Origin: Paramecium sonneborni
Lineage: Eukaryota > Ciliophora > Oligohymenophorea > Peniculida > Parameciidae
Direction: 5' to 3'
Length of the DNA stretch: 64,000 nucleotides
Assembly (NCBI GenBank): GCA_905182985.1
Contig: CAJJDN010000048.1
Span: 485,061 to 549,060 of the forward strand
Shown here piece by piece: positions 13,101-26,300 of the stretch (positions are counted from its first letter, which is position 1; the number at the start of each line of letters is the position of its first letter). The notes under the pieces were generated by a model. The model worked only from the letters and a program-made list of their open reading frames with translations, searched no databases and was not told the DNA's origin. A program made the position numbers and the translations under genes.

Positions 13101-13377
13101 AGAGTTAGAGAAATTGAGAATCTTATAGGAGAAAGTAATTTTGTTTTAGATTTTAGGTTCGATTCTTAGGTGGAGAGTGTAATAAATTGAATGATCAGTT
13201 AAGTAAGGCTGAGAATGAATTGAATAACTTTAGAAAGAGAGGATAGGAGAATTCTGATCTTAATAAATAGTAAATATAAATTAAATATTTTATAGAGTAT
13301 TAGATAGAAACAATTAGATTGAGAGATTAAATAAAGAATTGGACAATTTAAGGAAATAATTAGAAGGTAATTATTGA
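10163..13377 (+). CDS. Long coiled-coil protein
   Basis: 1,028 residues in six exons. Introns are 10495-10519, 12872-12898, 13025-13052, 13135-13156 and 13270-13295 (22-28 nt, all GTA...TAG). After a Q/S/T-rich head comes a compact motif (NERKWLGKNPEVVCFLLAL). From about residue 75 almost everything is charged heptad sequence rich in L, E, K and Q, ending in NKELDNLRKQLEGNY. One S/T break (VTVNRQSSPKHTITKEIRI) interrupts the rod at about residue 690. Such proteins are usually structural: basal body, cortex, vesicle tethers. No globular domain or targeting signal points to one of these. Four introns cluster in the last 500 bp. Confidence 0.85.
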
Positions 13378-13458
13378 AATAAGTTAATTTTACATTTAAA
13401 AAAATAAAACATATTCATAAAATACGTCGTCATTTTAATAAATAAATAAAATTTTCAT

Positions 13459-14335
13459 ATGTTTAGAAAATCATTGTTTAGATTTAGCACATACAATTTC
13501 ATAAATGTTACATAAAAAGGGAAGGTTGCTTTAATATAATTCAACCGACCAAAAGCTTTGAATGCACTTTGTGATGGATTAATTAAAGAATTAAATTAGG
13601 TAACATAAGAAATTGATGGAAATCCTGAATATGGATCTATAGTAATTACTGGAAGTGAAAAAGCATTTGCAGCAGGAGCAGACATAAAAGAGATGTAAGA
13701 TAAATCATTTCCTTAAGTTTAAAATATTCAAATGCTTGCATGTAAAATGAATATTTAATATATAGCATGGGAAAACTTGACTAATATTAAGAAACCAATT
13801 TTAGCAGCAGTAAATGGATATGCATTAGGTGGAGGATTTGAATTAGCTATGATGTGTGATATAATATATGCAGGAGAGAATGCAAAGTTTGGATTACCAG
13901 AGATTACATTAGGAACTGTATTTTAATATTAGTATTTAATTAGATTCCAGGATGTGGAGGAACTTAAAGATTAATAAGAGCAGTAGGAAAATCAAAAGCA
14001 ATGGAAATGACATTAACAGGAGAATTTATAGATGCTTAAACTGCACTTTCTTATGGATTAGTCAGCAAAGTAGTTCCAGTTTAAAATTTAGTTGATGAAA
14101 CATTAAAAGTAGCTGAGAAGATTGCTTCATTTAGCAAGTATTTTTATTTAATCATCTTGATAGACCTGTTGCTGCCTTAATAAAGGACACTATTAATGAA
14201 GCAGAAAATATTGGATTAAGAGAAGGAGTTAAATATGAAAGAAAAGCATTCTATTCAACATTTGCAACTTAAGATAGAAAAGAGGGAATGTCTGCATTTG
14301 TAGAAAAGAGAAAACCTTCATGGACTGATAATTGA
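13459..14335 (+). CDS. Enoyl-CoA hydratase, probably mitochondrial
   Basis: 274 residues with two 26-nt introns (13918-13943, 14138-14163). This crotonase-fold enzyme hydrates trans-2-enoyl-CoA in fatty-acid beta-oxidation. The oxyanion-hole segment GAGADIKEM region, [15 protein letters not shown] and [18 protein letters not shown] are all present. The two catalytic glutamates are E128 and E148, 20 residues apart as in the mammalian enzyme. The second motif spans intron 1, which fixes the splice. The start [12 protein letters not shown] is basic and hydroxylated with no acidic residue, as in a mitochondrial presequence. Confidence 0.95.
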
Positions 14336-14369
14336 GTATTATGATAATAATAGATATATATTTATAAAT

Positions 14370-14984
14370 ATGTAAGTATAGAAAATAAATGGTTCTGGAG
14401 TAATGGTCTTCATTTAGTGTAAATAAGAGATTTATCTTTTATTATTAAGTAGTACTGGAAGAGGGGGAGTATTCTTTACTGAAGCAGGAGGTAAATTAGA
14501 ACCAAGATTAAACACAGAGGAAAATGCAATTAAAGAATTATTTGAAGAAACTTACGCAACTTTTAAACTTAAAACCCTTTAGGGATAAAAACATGTTATT
14601 GTTAACAACAAATATGTTTGTTTTACTATTCAAATTTAAATAGATGATTTAACTAATATTGAACAAATTATGAAAAACAATAAGAAAATTTTAAATTAAT
14701 AAAAAGGATTAAATTGCTATAAAGAAATGTTTAACTTTCAATTCGTTTCAATAAAGCATTTACTGTAATTAAAATAAAAATCAATTATATCACATGGTTA
14801 ACAGATTGCTTTACATAAAAGAACTATAGCTTCGATTGCAGAATTGATTAAATAAAATATTATTAAAGAAGATTTTACATTAGATGTCCATATTTCATAG
14901 TGTTAAATTCTTTAACATTAATTTGAGAATTCAAATGAAAAACTATTTTCATTAAATAAATAATTGTTCCTTAGTATATCATGA
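14370..14984 (+). CDS. Nudix-like hydrolase with a partly degenerate box
   Basis: 204 residues, no intron, starting 35 bp after the enoyl-CoA hydratase stop. Residues 40-62 read GGKLEPRLNTEENAIKELFEET, aligning with the Nudix box G-x5-E-x7-R-E-U-x-E-E. The core E-L-x-E-E is present, but the box arginine is replaced by lysine (KELFEE) and the spacing is slightly longer. An I/V-rich beta strand (GVMVFIQCKQEIYLLLLSS) precedes it as expected for the fold. Nudix enzymes cleave nucleoside diphosphates linked to another moiety; the substrate cannot be predicted. The C-terminal 60 residues are Q-rich and unassigned. Confidence 0.7.
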
Positions 14985-15064
14985 AAATATAAAAATATAT
15001 ATATATCTAGAGAACGTACTTTTAAACTTAAATCTAGTAATTAGAAATCAGAATTATTTATAAA

Positions 15065-16555
<1,491 letters not shown>

Positions 16556-16761
16556 AATTTAATTTAAGTTTTACTAACATATAATATTTAGTATTAATAT
16601 TCATAATAAAGCATTTAATATTTAATTATTTACTAAAATTATTCTGAGTAATATAATTATATATGTTGATAAATATTAGAAGAATATATAACTTAATATA
16701 AAATCTTATTATTTTTTACTGTTGTTTTAAAAATTACATTAATAATATATAGGGAGTGAAA

Positions 16762-18477
16762 TCAAATAAAATTAATTTAATCGTTTACTGATTTTCTTGA
16801 TGGATGTTTAAAAGGTGTAATTATATTCATTACATTTATATAATGTGGAATGCAATTTCTTTCTTTTGATATTCTATGCAAATAATCATCCACAGTCTAT
16901 ACTTAATCTTCCTCTTCAGATGAACTTGTAACATGTTATTCTAATTTTTGATCAACTCTTTAAGATGATGCCTAATCATTAGAATTTTGTTCCCTCAATT
17001 CTAAAATAGTTCTTAAAGATGCCAATATTTTAATATTTTCTTTTTCATTAGAATTTTGCTAATGTTTCTAATTTATTAACCATTAATGACAAATAGCTGC
17101 TGAATAAGTTATTCTAGTTTATGGATTTGGGTCTAATAATTGACATAAAAAGTCAATTAAGGAATACGAGTATTATAGTTAATTTTTATTTTATAATCCT
17201 TTAAGCCATGTATAAGAGATTTAAAAATTATCAATTGTTTTATTAAAAGGAACTTATTTAATACCCTTCTCAGGTAAAAATATTGTTAAATAATAAAGCA
17301 AAACTCCAATTTAATATAAATCAATTTATAAAAAGTCTTACTTCCCATTTAAACATTAAAATTCAGGTGGTATCCAAGCATTAGGTAATTTTTAAATTAT
17401 GGAAGAGGCTTAGTTTGCATCTCGAAAACTAAAGTTGAATAAAGTAATTTTAGTTTATTATTGAGCATTATTATTGTTTCTTAATAAGATAATATTTGTA
17501 GGTAAAATTGCTGCATGATATAGATTATTTATTGTTAAGAATCTACATACTTTTATTAATTGGTATATGATTTAAGAAATCTATTGCATTGTTAATTATA
17601 ATCCTTGTTATAATTATTTAAATAATGTGTCTCCTATCCAATAATCATATAATATATAAAGAATTTCACCATCTTCAAACAATGCATGGAATTAATTTAA
17701 TCCACTTTACTTAAAACACATCAAAATGTTAATTTCATTCATCAATTATTCATAGTTTTAATCATTTAAATGTGTAAATCTTATCATTTGTACTGTGTAT
17801 ATTCGATCTACTGTTTTTTAATAAATATTTTACTGTTTTTGTTTTTAGCACAAACAAAATGATTTGGGATTGATAGTTTTTCTTTGATTGTGTATTTTTA
17901 AGAAAAATTTTGTTGTTTACAAAATCTTTTTAATTACTTTTCCCACTAAGATTAATAATATAAATACACTCAATTGCTAAACATAAGATTCATAAAAAAT
18001 AAAAAGATTACCATAATGATTAAAAAGCATTAGACCTTGAGCTATAAATTCTTTATATTAAATTATTTTCTTAATCATGATGCAGGTAGATAAAATCAAG
18101 AATTCTCCATAACTATTAATAAGCATATTAGGATAAAGTGAAAATGTAATCTACTCAAATTTATTTGTTTTATTGTTAAAAGTATAAAGATCTGATTTTA
18201 GTATTTGATCACAATCTTGTAATCCTTATAATTGAGTTTAGCTTGCTGTTTTGAGGTTAGTTTATTGCAGTTGATACTTAGGTATCTAATCTAGAAGATT
18301 TAAAATCCATTCAATATTCGCAGGCTTTTAATTTTTTATATAGCTTAATCTTTTCTTAGTTTATTTCATAATTTCATTAAAATAAAAGTATGAGTCATAT
18401 TCTTAAACACAACTAACTGAAATGAATGTAGTTCTTATGATTCTATTTTGCGGGTCTAAAATCAAATCAGTAAGTGA
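16762..18477 (-). CDS. Protein pseudokinase with a long N-terminal region (5' end unresolved)
   Basis: Open frame of about 571 residues from 18477 to TGA at 16762-16764. The C-terminal half follows a protein kinase fold: MNEINILMCF (helix C with Glu), FEDGEILYILYDYWIGDTLF (hinge), PPEFQCLNGK...DLYQIGVLLYYL (APE to helix F). Catalytic residues are gone: the HRD site reads LYHAAILPTN, the DFG site reads LFNFSF, and the VAIK lysine site reads YTVQMIRF. It should not phosphorylate. The first 250 residues are unassigned. The 5' end is uncertain. An in-frame TGA lies at 18478-18480, and an upstream ATG at 18589-18591 can be joined only with an atypical splice. The true gene probably reaches about 18591. 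Confidence 0.75.
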
Positions 18478-18778
18478 TCAGAGAATTACTTTAAATGTCG
18501 AAAATAATTATATTAGATATCTATTTCACTCTAAAATACTTATAAAAATTTATAGTTTATGAATTTATCTCAATTCATTCTAATGATGCATCTTTAAAAA
18601 ATTAAATAAAAACGAGCTTAATTATATTATTTATAAAAAAGGGTTTTTGTTTCTGTTAAAAAATTGAACTTATTTTTATTGATCTTCTGCTTTTATAAGC
18701 AGTGACTTGATAGAATATGGAGATACTTATAAAAATTTGTATTTAAATTATTAAATTTGTATTATAAAATTTTTATTA

Positions 18779-20086
18779 ATGAATAGTTAACCAATCATTC
18801 TTAAACATTAACTTATTACTAATCATCCTTAACATACTATTCTTATAACTATTATTATGATTCAATTTTAGGATTTAAATCTTGTTGCTATTATTTAAAC
18901 TACTTTTAATCATTTGAGTCTTAAGATTATTGTTAAATGTTATCGATTTCAGATTGAAACTATTTTAAATTTGAGGAATCATTCAACATTTATTCTTTCA
19001 TTTTTCTTCTAACAATGTTATTCTAAATTATCTCAATAAATTACATTAACTAAATATTTGGAATAAGGATTAAATTTTTAATGATGTGAACGACACTATG
19101 AAGGAGATCTAGACTTAATGATATCTGACATTAGTTTAAAAATTTTGTTTGTTTTTTTTAACTCGGAACTTTCCATAACTTCTCTATGTTATAACAAAAA
19201 TGTTAGATAGACTTAATGTTCCTAAGCACTCCAATGACCTTTCATATACAATTATTGAATACCATTATTAAACTAAGGATTATGTGATTTTTTGATATGT
19301 TTTCTCTTTATTTTATTATCTCCGAGATCTTTTGTTTGGCTATAATTGATATTTTCAACACCCTAATTTATATTCAAAATACTTAGAATTAGTTTAACAA
19401 TGCTGCATTCAACATAAGCTATTATTATAAAAGTTATTATGTGAATAAATCCATGACTCTAGGTTCTTCTGCAATTAAAGGAACATTATTCATTTGAGAA
19501 AAATATGATGATTGAAGCTGTTTTAATTACTCTAGTTAAATAGTTTAAAGAAATAAATCTGGATTCTACATCATTTATGTAAATTAAGGCATTAAGAATT
19601 GAGGATCAATCTCTGGTTTGTTTGTTTCTATTAATAAAATATTATTTATTACAAATACAAGGAGAATTCTCTTCAATAAGTGGAACTATGCAATCTCTTG
19701 AAGATGGGTTAAGACGGTCCATAAATTATTTTTAAATTTTAATTAAGATTTATATATCTGATTCAGATATTAGTATTTAATTTAATAATGTTTTATATTA
19801 TTCAATAATATTTCAAGGATAATTTTTATTTACTTATATATTTACGAATTAATTATTAGAATTCAAGATTCTATTTTATGAGCTTCATAATTTTAATAGA
19901 AATGCTAGAATTTACAACATTCAAATTGCCAATTAAAGTGACGTAATCTTTTGTATAATTATAGAGTTTTAAAATAAATCAATAATCACTAATTATTCAT
20001 ATTATTTATCATTAGTTTATATCACTTCCCATTAAGTTGATATTAATTCAATAGATTTTTTCATATTTATTTGCTTTATATTTTGA
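18779..20086 (+). pseudogene. Decayed protein gene, family unknown
   Basis: Gene-like translation occurs in pieces along one strand: 18779-19084 (101 residues, ending in TGA); the same frame resumes with CERHYEGDLDLMISDIS; another frame from 19202 (MLDRLNVPKHSNDLSYTIIE...) is cut by two TGA codons; then 19505-20086 (193 residues, starting MMIEAVLITLVKQF). The pieces have more acidic residues and better periodicity than intergenic ORFs elsewhere. The TGAs are not inside plausible short introns. I read this as one degraded gene. The alternative is chance ORFs in TGA-poor DNA plus one small real gene at 19505. Confidence 0.4.
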
Positions 20087-20360
20087 TAAAATTTATCACA
20101 ACTGTTGACAGAAAAACTTAAAAATATAATAGATTTCTCTAAATTTACTTTAAATTAAATAATTGTGGTTCTCTGAAACTAATCAATCGACATATTGGAA
20201 ATAAAATAAAATTTATTGAAAATTTTGTTTGCAAATTAAATAAGTCATCATTATTTTAAATATTTTTTCTAATAAATCATTATTTCATGGAACATCATAT
20301 TAATTAATCAAAAGATTCAAATTTTATTATTAATTAATTTTCTAATCATACATTTAATCA

Positions 20361-23300
20361 ATGTTCTTTTCAATACTTTTAGTCTTCATTGGCATTATTG
20401 ATATTTCCAATACTTAATGGTATATTTCAAATAGTTACTTAAATAATGATGAAACCTATAGTATCTACACAGGATCACTTGGATACTTATATTCCAGTGG
20501 CTTTGTTTTGCCATCTACAACAACTTAAGCTTAATTTATCACATGTACCTCACCTACAATAAGTTATATAACTTTAAATTCAACTAAGCCTTCTGTTTAG
20601 TAATATTATACATACTCATTTATGAGTGGAAGTTTTATAACATTTGATTTATTTTTTTAGGGTACTTGGTCAAATAAAGCTGTAACTTTCACAATAGGTA
20701 CGTTTTCCTACTCACATACTTATACTTCACCTTCAGTATATCCGATAACAAGTGGGTTTTGTGATACTCTATCAGCTGACGTCAGAACTCTAAATTTTAG
20801 TTTAACAACAAGCACGTCATCAAAAATATAATTCACTTCTACAGGCTCAGGAGATGCATAAGTTTCAATTAAGAATATTTATGCTATCAATCCTTAATGT
20901 TATTCATCATGTTCTTAATGCACAGGTCCCAATTTTAATTAATGCACTGGTTGCTATTATGGAAGTCCTACTAATAGTATTTGTCCACCCTGTCCATCTA
21001 ATTTATATTATATGAAAAAGTTGGGATGCAGAGATATTTGCGATATTTACAATCCATTATATTATAATGGATTCTGTTAAACTAATCAAAGTAAATATTT
21101 TCTATTACACATATTAGTTGGCTCAATAACATCAGCTTCTATTTCACCAACTCTTCTTGGCTCTGAAAATTTAAAGTGGTCTATACTCTATGACTTATAA
21201 AATATTGATACCTCTCCAACACCCTAATATGCTAATTAGTACATTTATGGGATATTCAAGTTTTAATCTGGCATTTATAGATTTTTTAATTTATAATCAG
21301 CTTATTCATAAGCAACTTATTTAATTGGGTTAAAAATTTCAATCACTACTTTTAATGAAATTCCATTAAATTGTGGAATATAATTTAAAATTAATGACAC
21401 GTATTATGGATCGATTTATAGAAATTCCTCTGGTATTCAAACACATAAACTAAAAATTTTTTCAACTTCGAACTATGGTTCATATTTAACTTATTCTACA
21501 AACCAGAGATATGAATTAATTACTTATATAGACATTCCGAATTTACCAATTTTCTTTAGAGCTGTTGGCAATTATACGTAAATTAAATCTATATTAAGTA
21601 GCGATAATACAGCAGGATGGGGGATTGCTTCAGTTCAATTTACTTCAGGGTATTGTTCTTAATATTGTTCAATATGTGAAGTATCATTTAAATGTAAAAC
21701 TTGTATAAGTGGATACTATTATTATAGAGATGGTAGTTGCATTGGTAGTTGCTCAAGTTCTTATTAGATATTAAATGGTACTTATTGTTATGATTTCGAT
21801 GATGAAACCCCTTGTAAAATATTTATATGTATATAGATTCTAAATATTTAATATAAGATTTTGTAAATTCTGCCTTTGATCATCAATAGTACGCATAATA
21901 TACATTAGTCTCACAAAGCGGAATAAATTTTTTAAAGGGATCAAATATATATTATTCAGTTTTTCAAGGAATTAGAGTTTTTGGAGGACCTTATGTCTGG
22001 GCTTAAGCTAAATTTTAAAGAATTTATAACATCATAGATCCTCATCATAGTATTACCATAGCATTTTATATTCTTTATGGACCGTCATTTCCTACAGATG
22101 GAAGTTTTATTTACACAATTGACAATTATGCCCCAGTTACTAAATCAAAAACAAGTTATTTTTCAACTTATTCTGATGGAAGTAGATACGATAAAGTATA
22201 TCAAAGAATATCACATAATATAAATACATTAACAATCACTTGGGAATGTTTTGGACTAAATAATGAGCCAATTAAAGCTTATTGTGGATTTTATAATTAT
22301 CATATTGCTGTTCATTACTGCTAACCTTATTGTTTATAATGTTTAGATCAAAATACATGTACATAATGGAATAGCACTTATGATGCAAGTATTGTAAGAT
22401 TTTCTTAATCTGAATGTGAAAGTTATCAATATTTTGATAGAGATTCATTTAGATGTTTGCAATGTCATTCACCTTGCTTAACATGCACATCTAAAATAGA
22501 TTGTTAAACATGTTAATCTACTTTCACTTAAACTAAATTAGGATGTATTTGTTTAATGAATTAATATGAAGATTAAAATTAATGTTTTAATTGCCCAATT
22601 GAATGTACTTAATGTCTAAGTGCTTCATATTGTTTGGAGTGCTTATTTATTAATAATAGATAACTAGTGAATGGATAATGTAATTGTCTAGTTGGATATT
22701 ATCCAATTGCATTAAATCCTTAATGTTAATAATGCCATTAATTTTGTAATACATGCACTGGACCTACTTCTGATGAATGTTTAACTTGTTCTAATATAAT
22801 TAATATCGAATAAATCGGATCAACATGTAGATGCCCATCAGGATCATATTATTCAGATCCAATAAAAACATGTTCTTTCTGTCATTATTCCTGCTCAACT
22901 TGTTTTAGAACTACAATTGAAGGTTGCTTAACATGTAATCCTGCATTAAATAGAATATTAAAAGGATTAAAATGTGAATGTGCACCTGGGTATTATGAAT
23001 TAAATAATGTTTGTACAAGTATTTAAGATCTTAGTTATTATAGGTTGTCCAACTATAATAGATACATCTTTAACTGAATGTTATAAATAATGTAATAATA
23101 GTTAATAAATATGGCATACTAATATTTGTAATTCTTGCGATTCTGGATTTCAATTAGTATCCGGAGAATGTCAGCCTATTTGTGGAGACTTATAAATAAA
23201 AGGATATGAATAATGCGAAGATAATAATACTATTTTCGATGATTTATGCTATAATTGTTAATTTCAATGTCCACTTCATTGTGAAATTTGCGATTAAACA

Positions 23301-26300
23301 ACTTCATTACCATGTCCAGATATTTGTGGAGATGGAATTATTACTGGAAATGAATAATGCGAAGATGGAAATTCTATCTAATATGATGGATGTTTTAATT
23401 GTTAATATTAATGTTAATTGTAATGCACAAAATGTATAAAAGGAGAATGTATTGAATGTGCAACTAATGGATGGTTTATTGATCCTACAGTTACTCCTTG
23501 GTAATGCAGAGAAAGATGTGGAGATAATATTATTGTTGGAACTGAATAATGCGAAGATGGTAATTCAAGTGATACAGATGGATGCAAGGATTGTAAATAT
23601 TTTTGTAGAATTGGTTGTTCTTCTTGTAATTTTACTAATAAAACTTGTTTAAGTTGTGAATTTCCTGGTTTTACTCCTGTTTCTTATTATTGCAGAAATA
23701 TTTGCGGAGATGGTTTAGTTGTAGTAGATCCATATGGATTCTATTATGAAGAATGTGACGATGGTAATACAATTAGTGGAGATGGTTGCAGTAGTTCATG
23801 TTATTATTAATGTTAATCAATTTCTATTTGTACTACATGTGTCAGTAATAGATGTGAACTTTGTGCTTCGGGATATTTACTAACAACAAATAAAATTTGT
23901 GTTCCAATTTGTGGAGATGCAATTTTAGTAACTGGCGAATAATGTGATGATGGTTTGATATTACCATATAAATGTTAAAATTGCAAAGTAAGATGTTAAA
24001 GTTCATGTCTTACTTGTTCTACTACTGTGCTTGGTTGTTTAACCTGTAAAACAGGTTATACAAGAATTGATTATTTATGTTATTCCATCTGTGGTGATTA
24101 AATAGTAACAGAAGATGAATAATGCGATGATGGAAACTTAATTTTAGGAGATGGTTGTCATTTTTGTTAATATACTTGTTAGGATGAATGTCTTAATTGC
24201 ATTAAAGGAATCTGTTATGATTGTTTAGATGGTTATAAATTGATACAATTTAAATGTTATCCTATTTGCGGAAATGGAATAATATAAAAAAATGAGTAAT
24301 GTGAGATTCAAAATTAATTACAGCCTTCACAAAATTGCAAATCTTGTAAGTTTTCTTGTGATATGAACTGTTTTTTATGTTTATATGGAATTTGTTAACA
24401 ATGCATTGATGGTTACGAGTTATCTTAGAATTAACAATAATGTTATGAATCTCTATAAAATACTAATTTTGCCATCGAAAACTGTTTGATCTAAATTAGG
24501 AATTCTTGTTACAAATGTTAAGATCATGCTTATTATGATTAAGTAGAATAAAAGTGCAAATCAAAAGAATCAAGTTTGAATTTTTGTTAATATTATCTTA
24601 AAATATAACCTGATATTTATTGCAGTCAATGTTTTGAATACTGCTCATTATGTAATAATAATACATGTGTGGATTGTCAAAAAGGTTATTATCTAGATGA
24701 AAACTAACAATGTAATTCCTTTTGTGGTGATGGAATACTTTCACATGATGAATAGTGTGAAATAAATGATTAAAATTGCTTGAGTTGCATGCTTGAAGCT
24801 CCAAAATTATGTGAATTGTAGTTTTAAAATCTTTGCTATTAATGTGAATATGGATATTATTATAATTAATATTCTAATATATGCGAATCTAATTGTGGAG
24901 ATGGAATAGTATCTCATGATGAAGATTGCGAAGATAACAATTATTTAGATTTCGATGGTTGTTATCAATGTAAATTTTCATGCAGCTAATATTGTATTAA
25001 TTGTTAAAAGGACGTATGCTAAGAATGTGAATTAGGTTTTTTTCTTTATGACGGATTTTGTTTTAACGAAGAAAAAGATAATGAATGTAGTACGGAATGT
25101 AAAATATGTCAATAAGCTCGATGCTTACTTTGTGAAAAAGAATATAAATTCAATGAATATGGTGATTGTGTACCTGGTTGTTAAGAAGGATGCATTAATT
25201 GTAGTTATTCTTAATGTTTACAATGTGGAATGGAATATTATTTATATGATAACAAATGCATTCTAATTGAATAATGCTCAGTAGGTTTGTACTTAATTTA
25301 AGAATTATTAATCTGTGAATCTTAGTGTGGTGATGGATTTATAACTGGTTGGGAAGAATGTGATGATTAGAACAGTTAATAATTTGATGGTTGCTATTAA
25401 TGTAAATATGAATGCATTGAAAATTGTATTCAATGTATATAAGGAGAATGCTTATATTGTTCTACAGAGTTTAATTTAATTGAAAATTAATGTTTATCTA
25501 AATGTTAAGAATCTTGCCTTAATTGTGTCGAAGGAATATGTTAATTATGCGCTAATGGGTATTTTCTAAACGAATATTATAAATGTACAAAAATAGATTG
25601 CGAATACGACTTTAGTTGCACTTAAGAATGTGGAAATGGTATTATTGAAGCTTAGGAGTAGTGTGATGATCAAAATTTCATAAATGGAGATAGTTGTAAC
25701 AACTATTGTGAATTAACATGCGATACTAATTGTATTAGTTGTATAGATGGTATTTGCTTATAATGTGCAGAAGGATGGGTATTCAATCTATTCTTATGTA
25801 AACCTATTTGCGGTGATTCAATCATGGTAGGAAATGAAGAATGTGATGACGGAAATTCCATCAGTTTTGATGGATGTTTTTAGTGTTAATTCTAATGTAT
25901 TAAATTTTGTGAGGATTGCTAATAAGGGGTATGTTAATCATGTCAAACTAATTTTGAATTAGATTTATCAAATAATTCATGTAAGCCTATTTAGAATTAA
26001 GTTCTAACTTACACATAGCCTGATTGTAAACAATATAATAACGACTAATGCATATAATGTTAAGCTGGATATCTTGATTTGATAACAAATGTTTGTATAA
26101 TTAATTATAGTATGAATAAATGCACTAAAAATTGTAAATATTGTGTACTTGAAAAATGTTTAGAATGTGAATAAGGATACTATGGTAACAAATGTACTCC
26201 TAAATGTGGAGATGGCTTAATAGTAAAAGAAGAAGAATGTGATGACGGAAGTTCATATTAATTAGATTCTTGTTTAAATTGTAAATATTAATGTCCTGAA

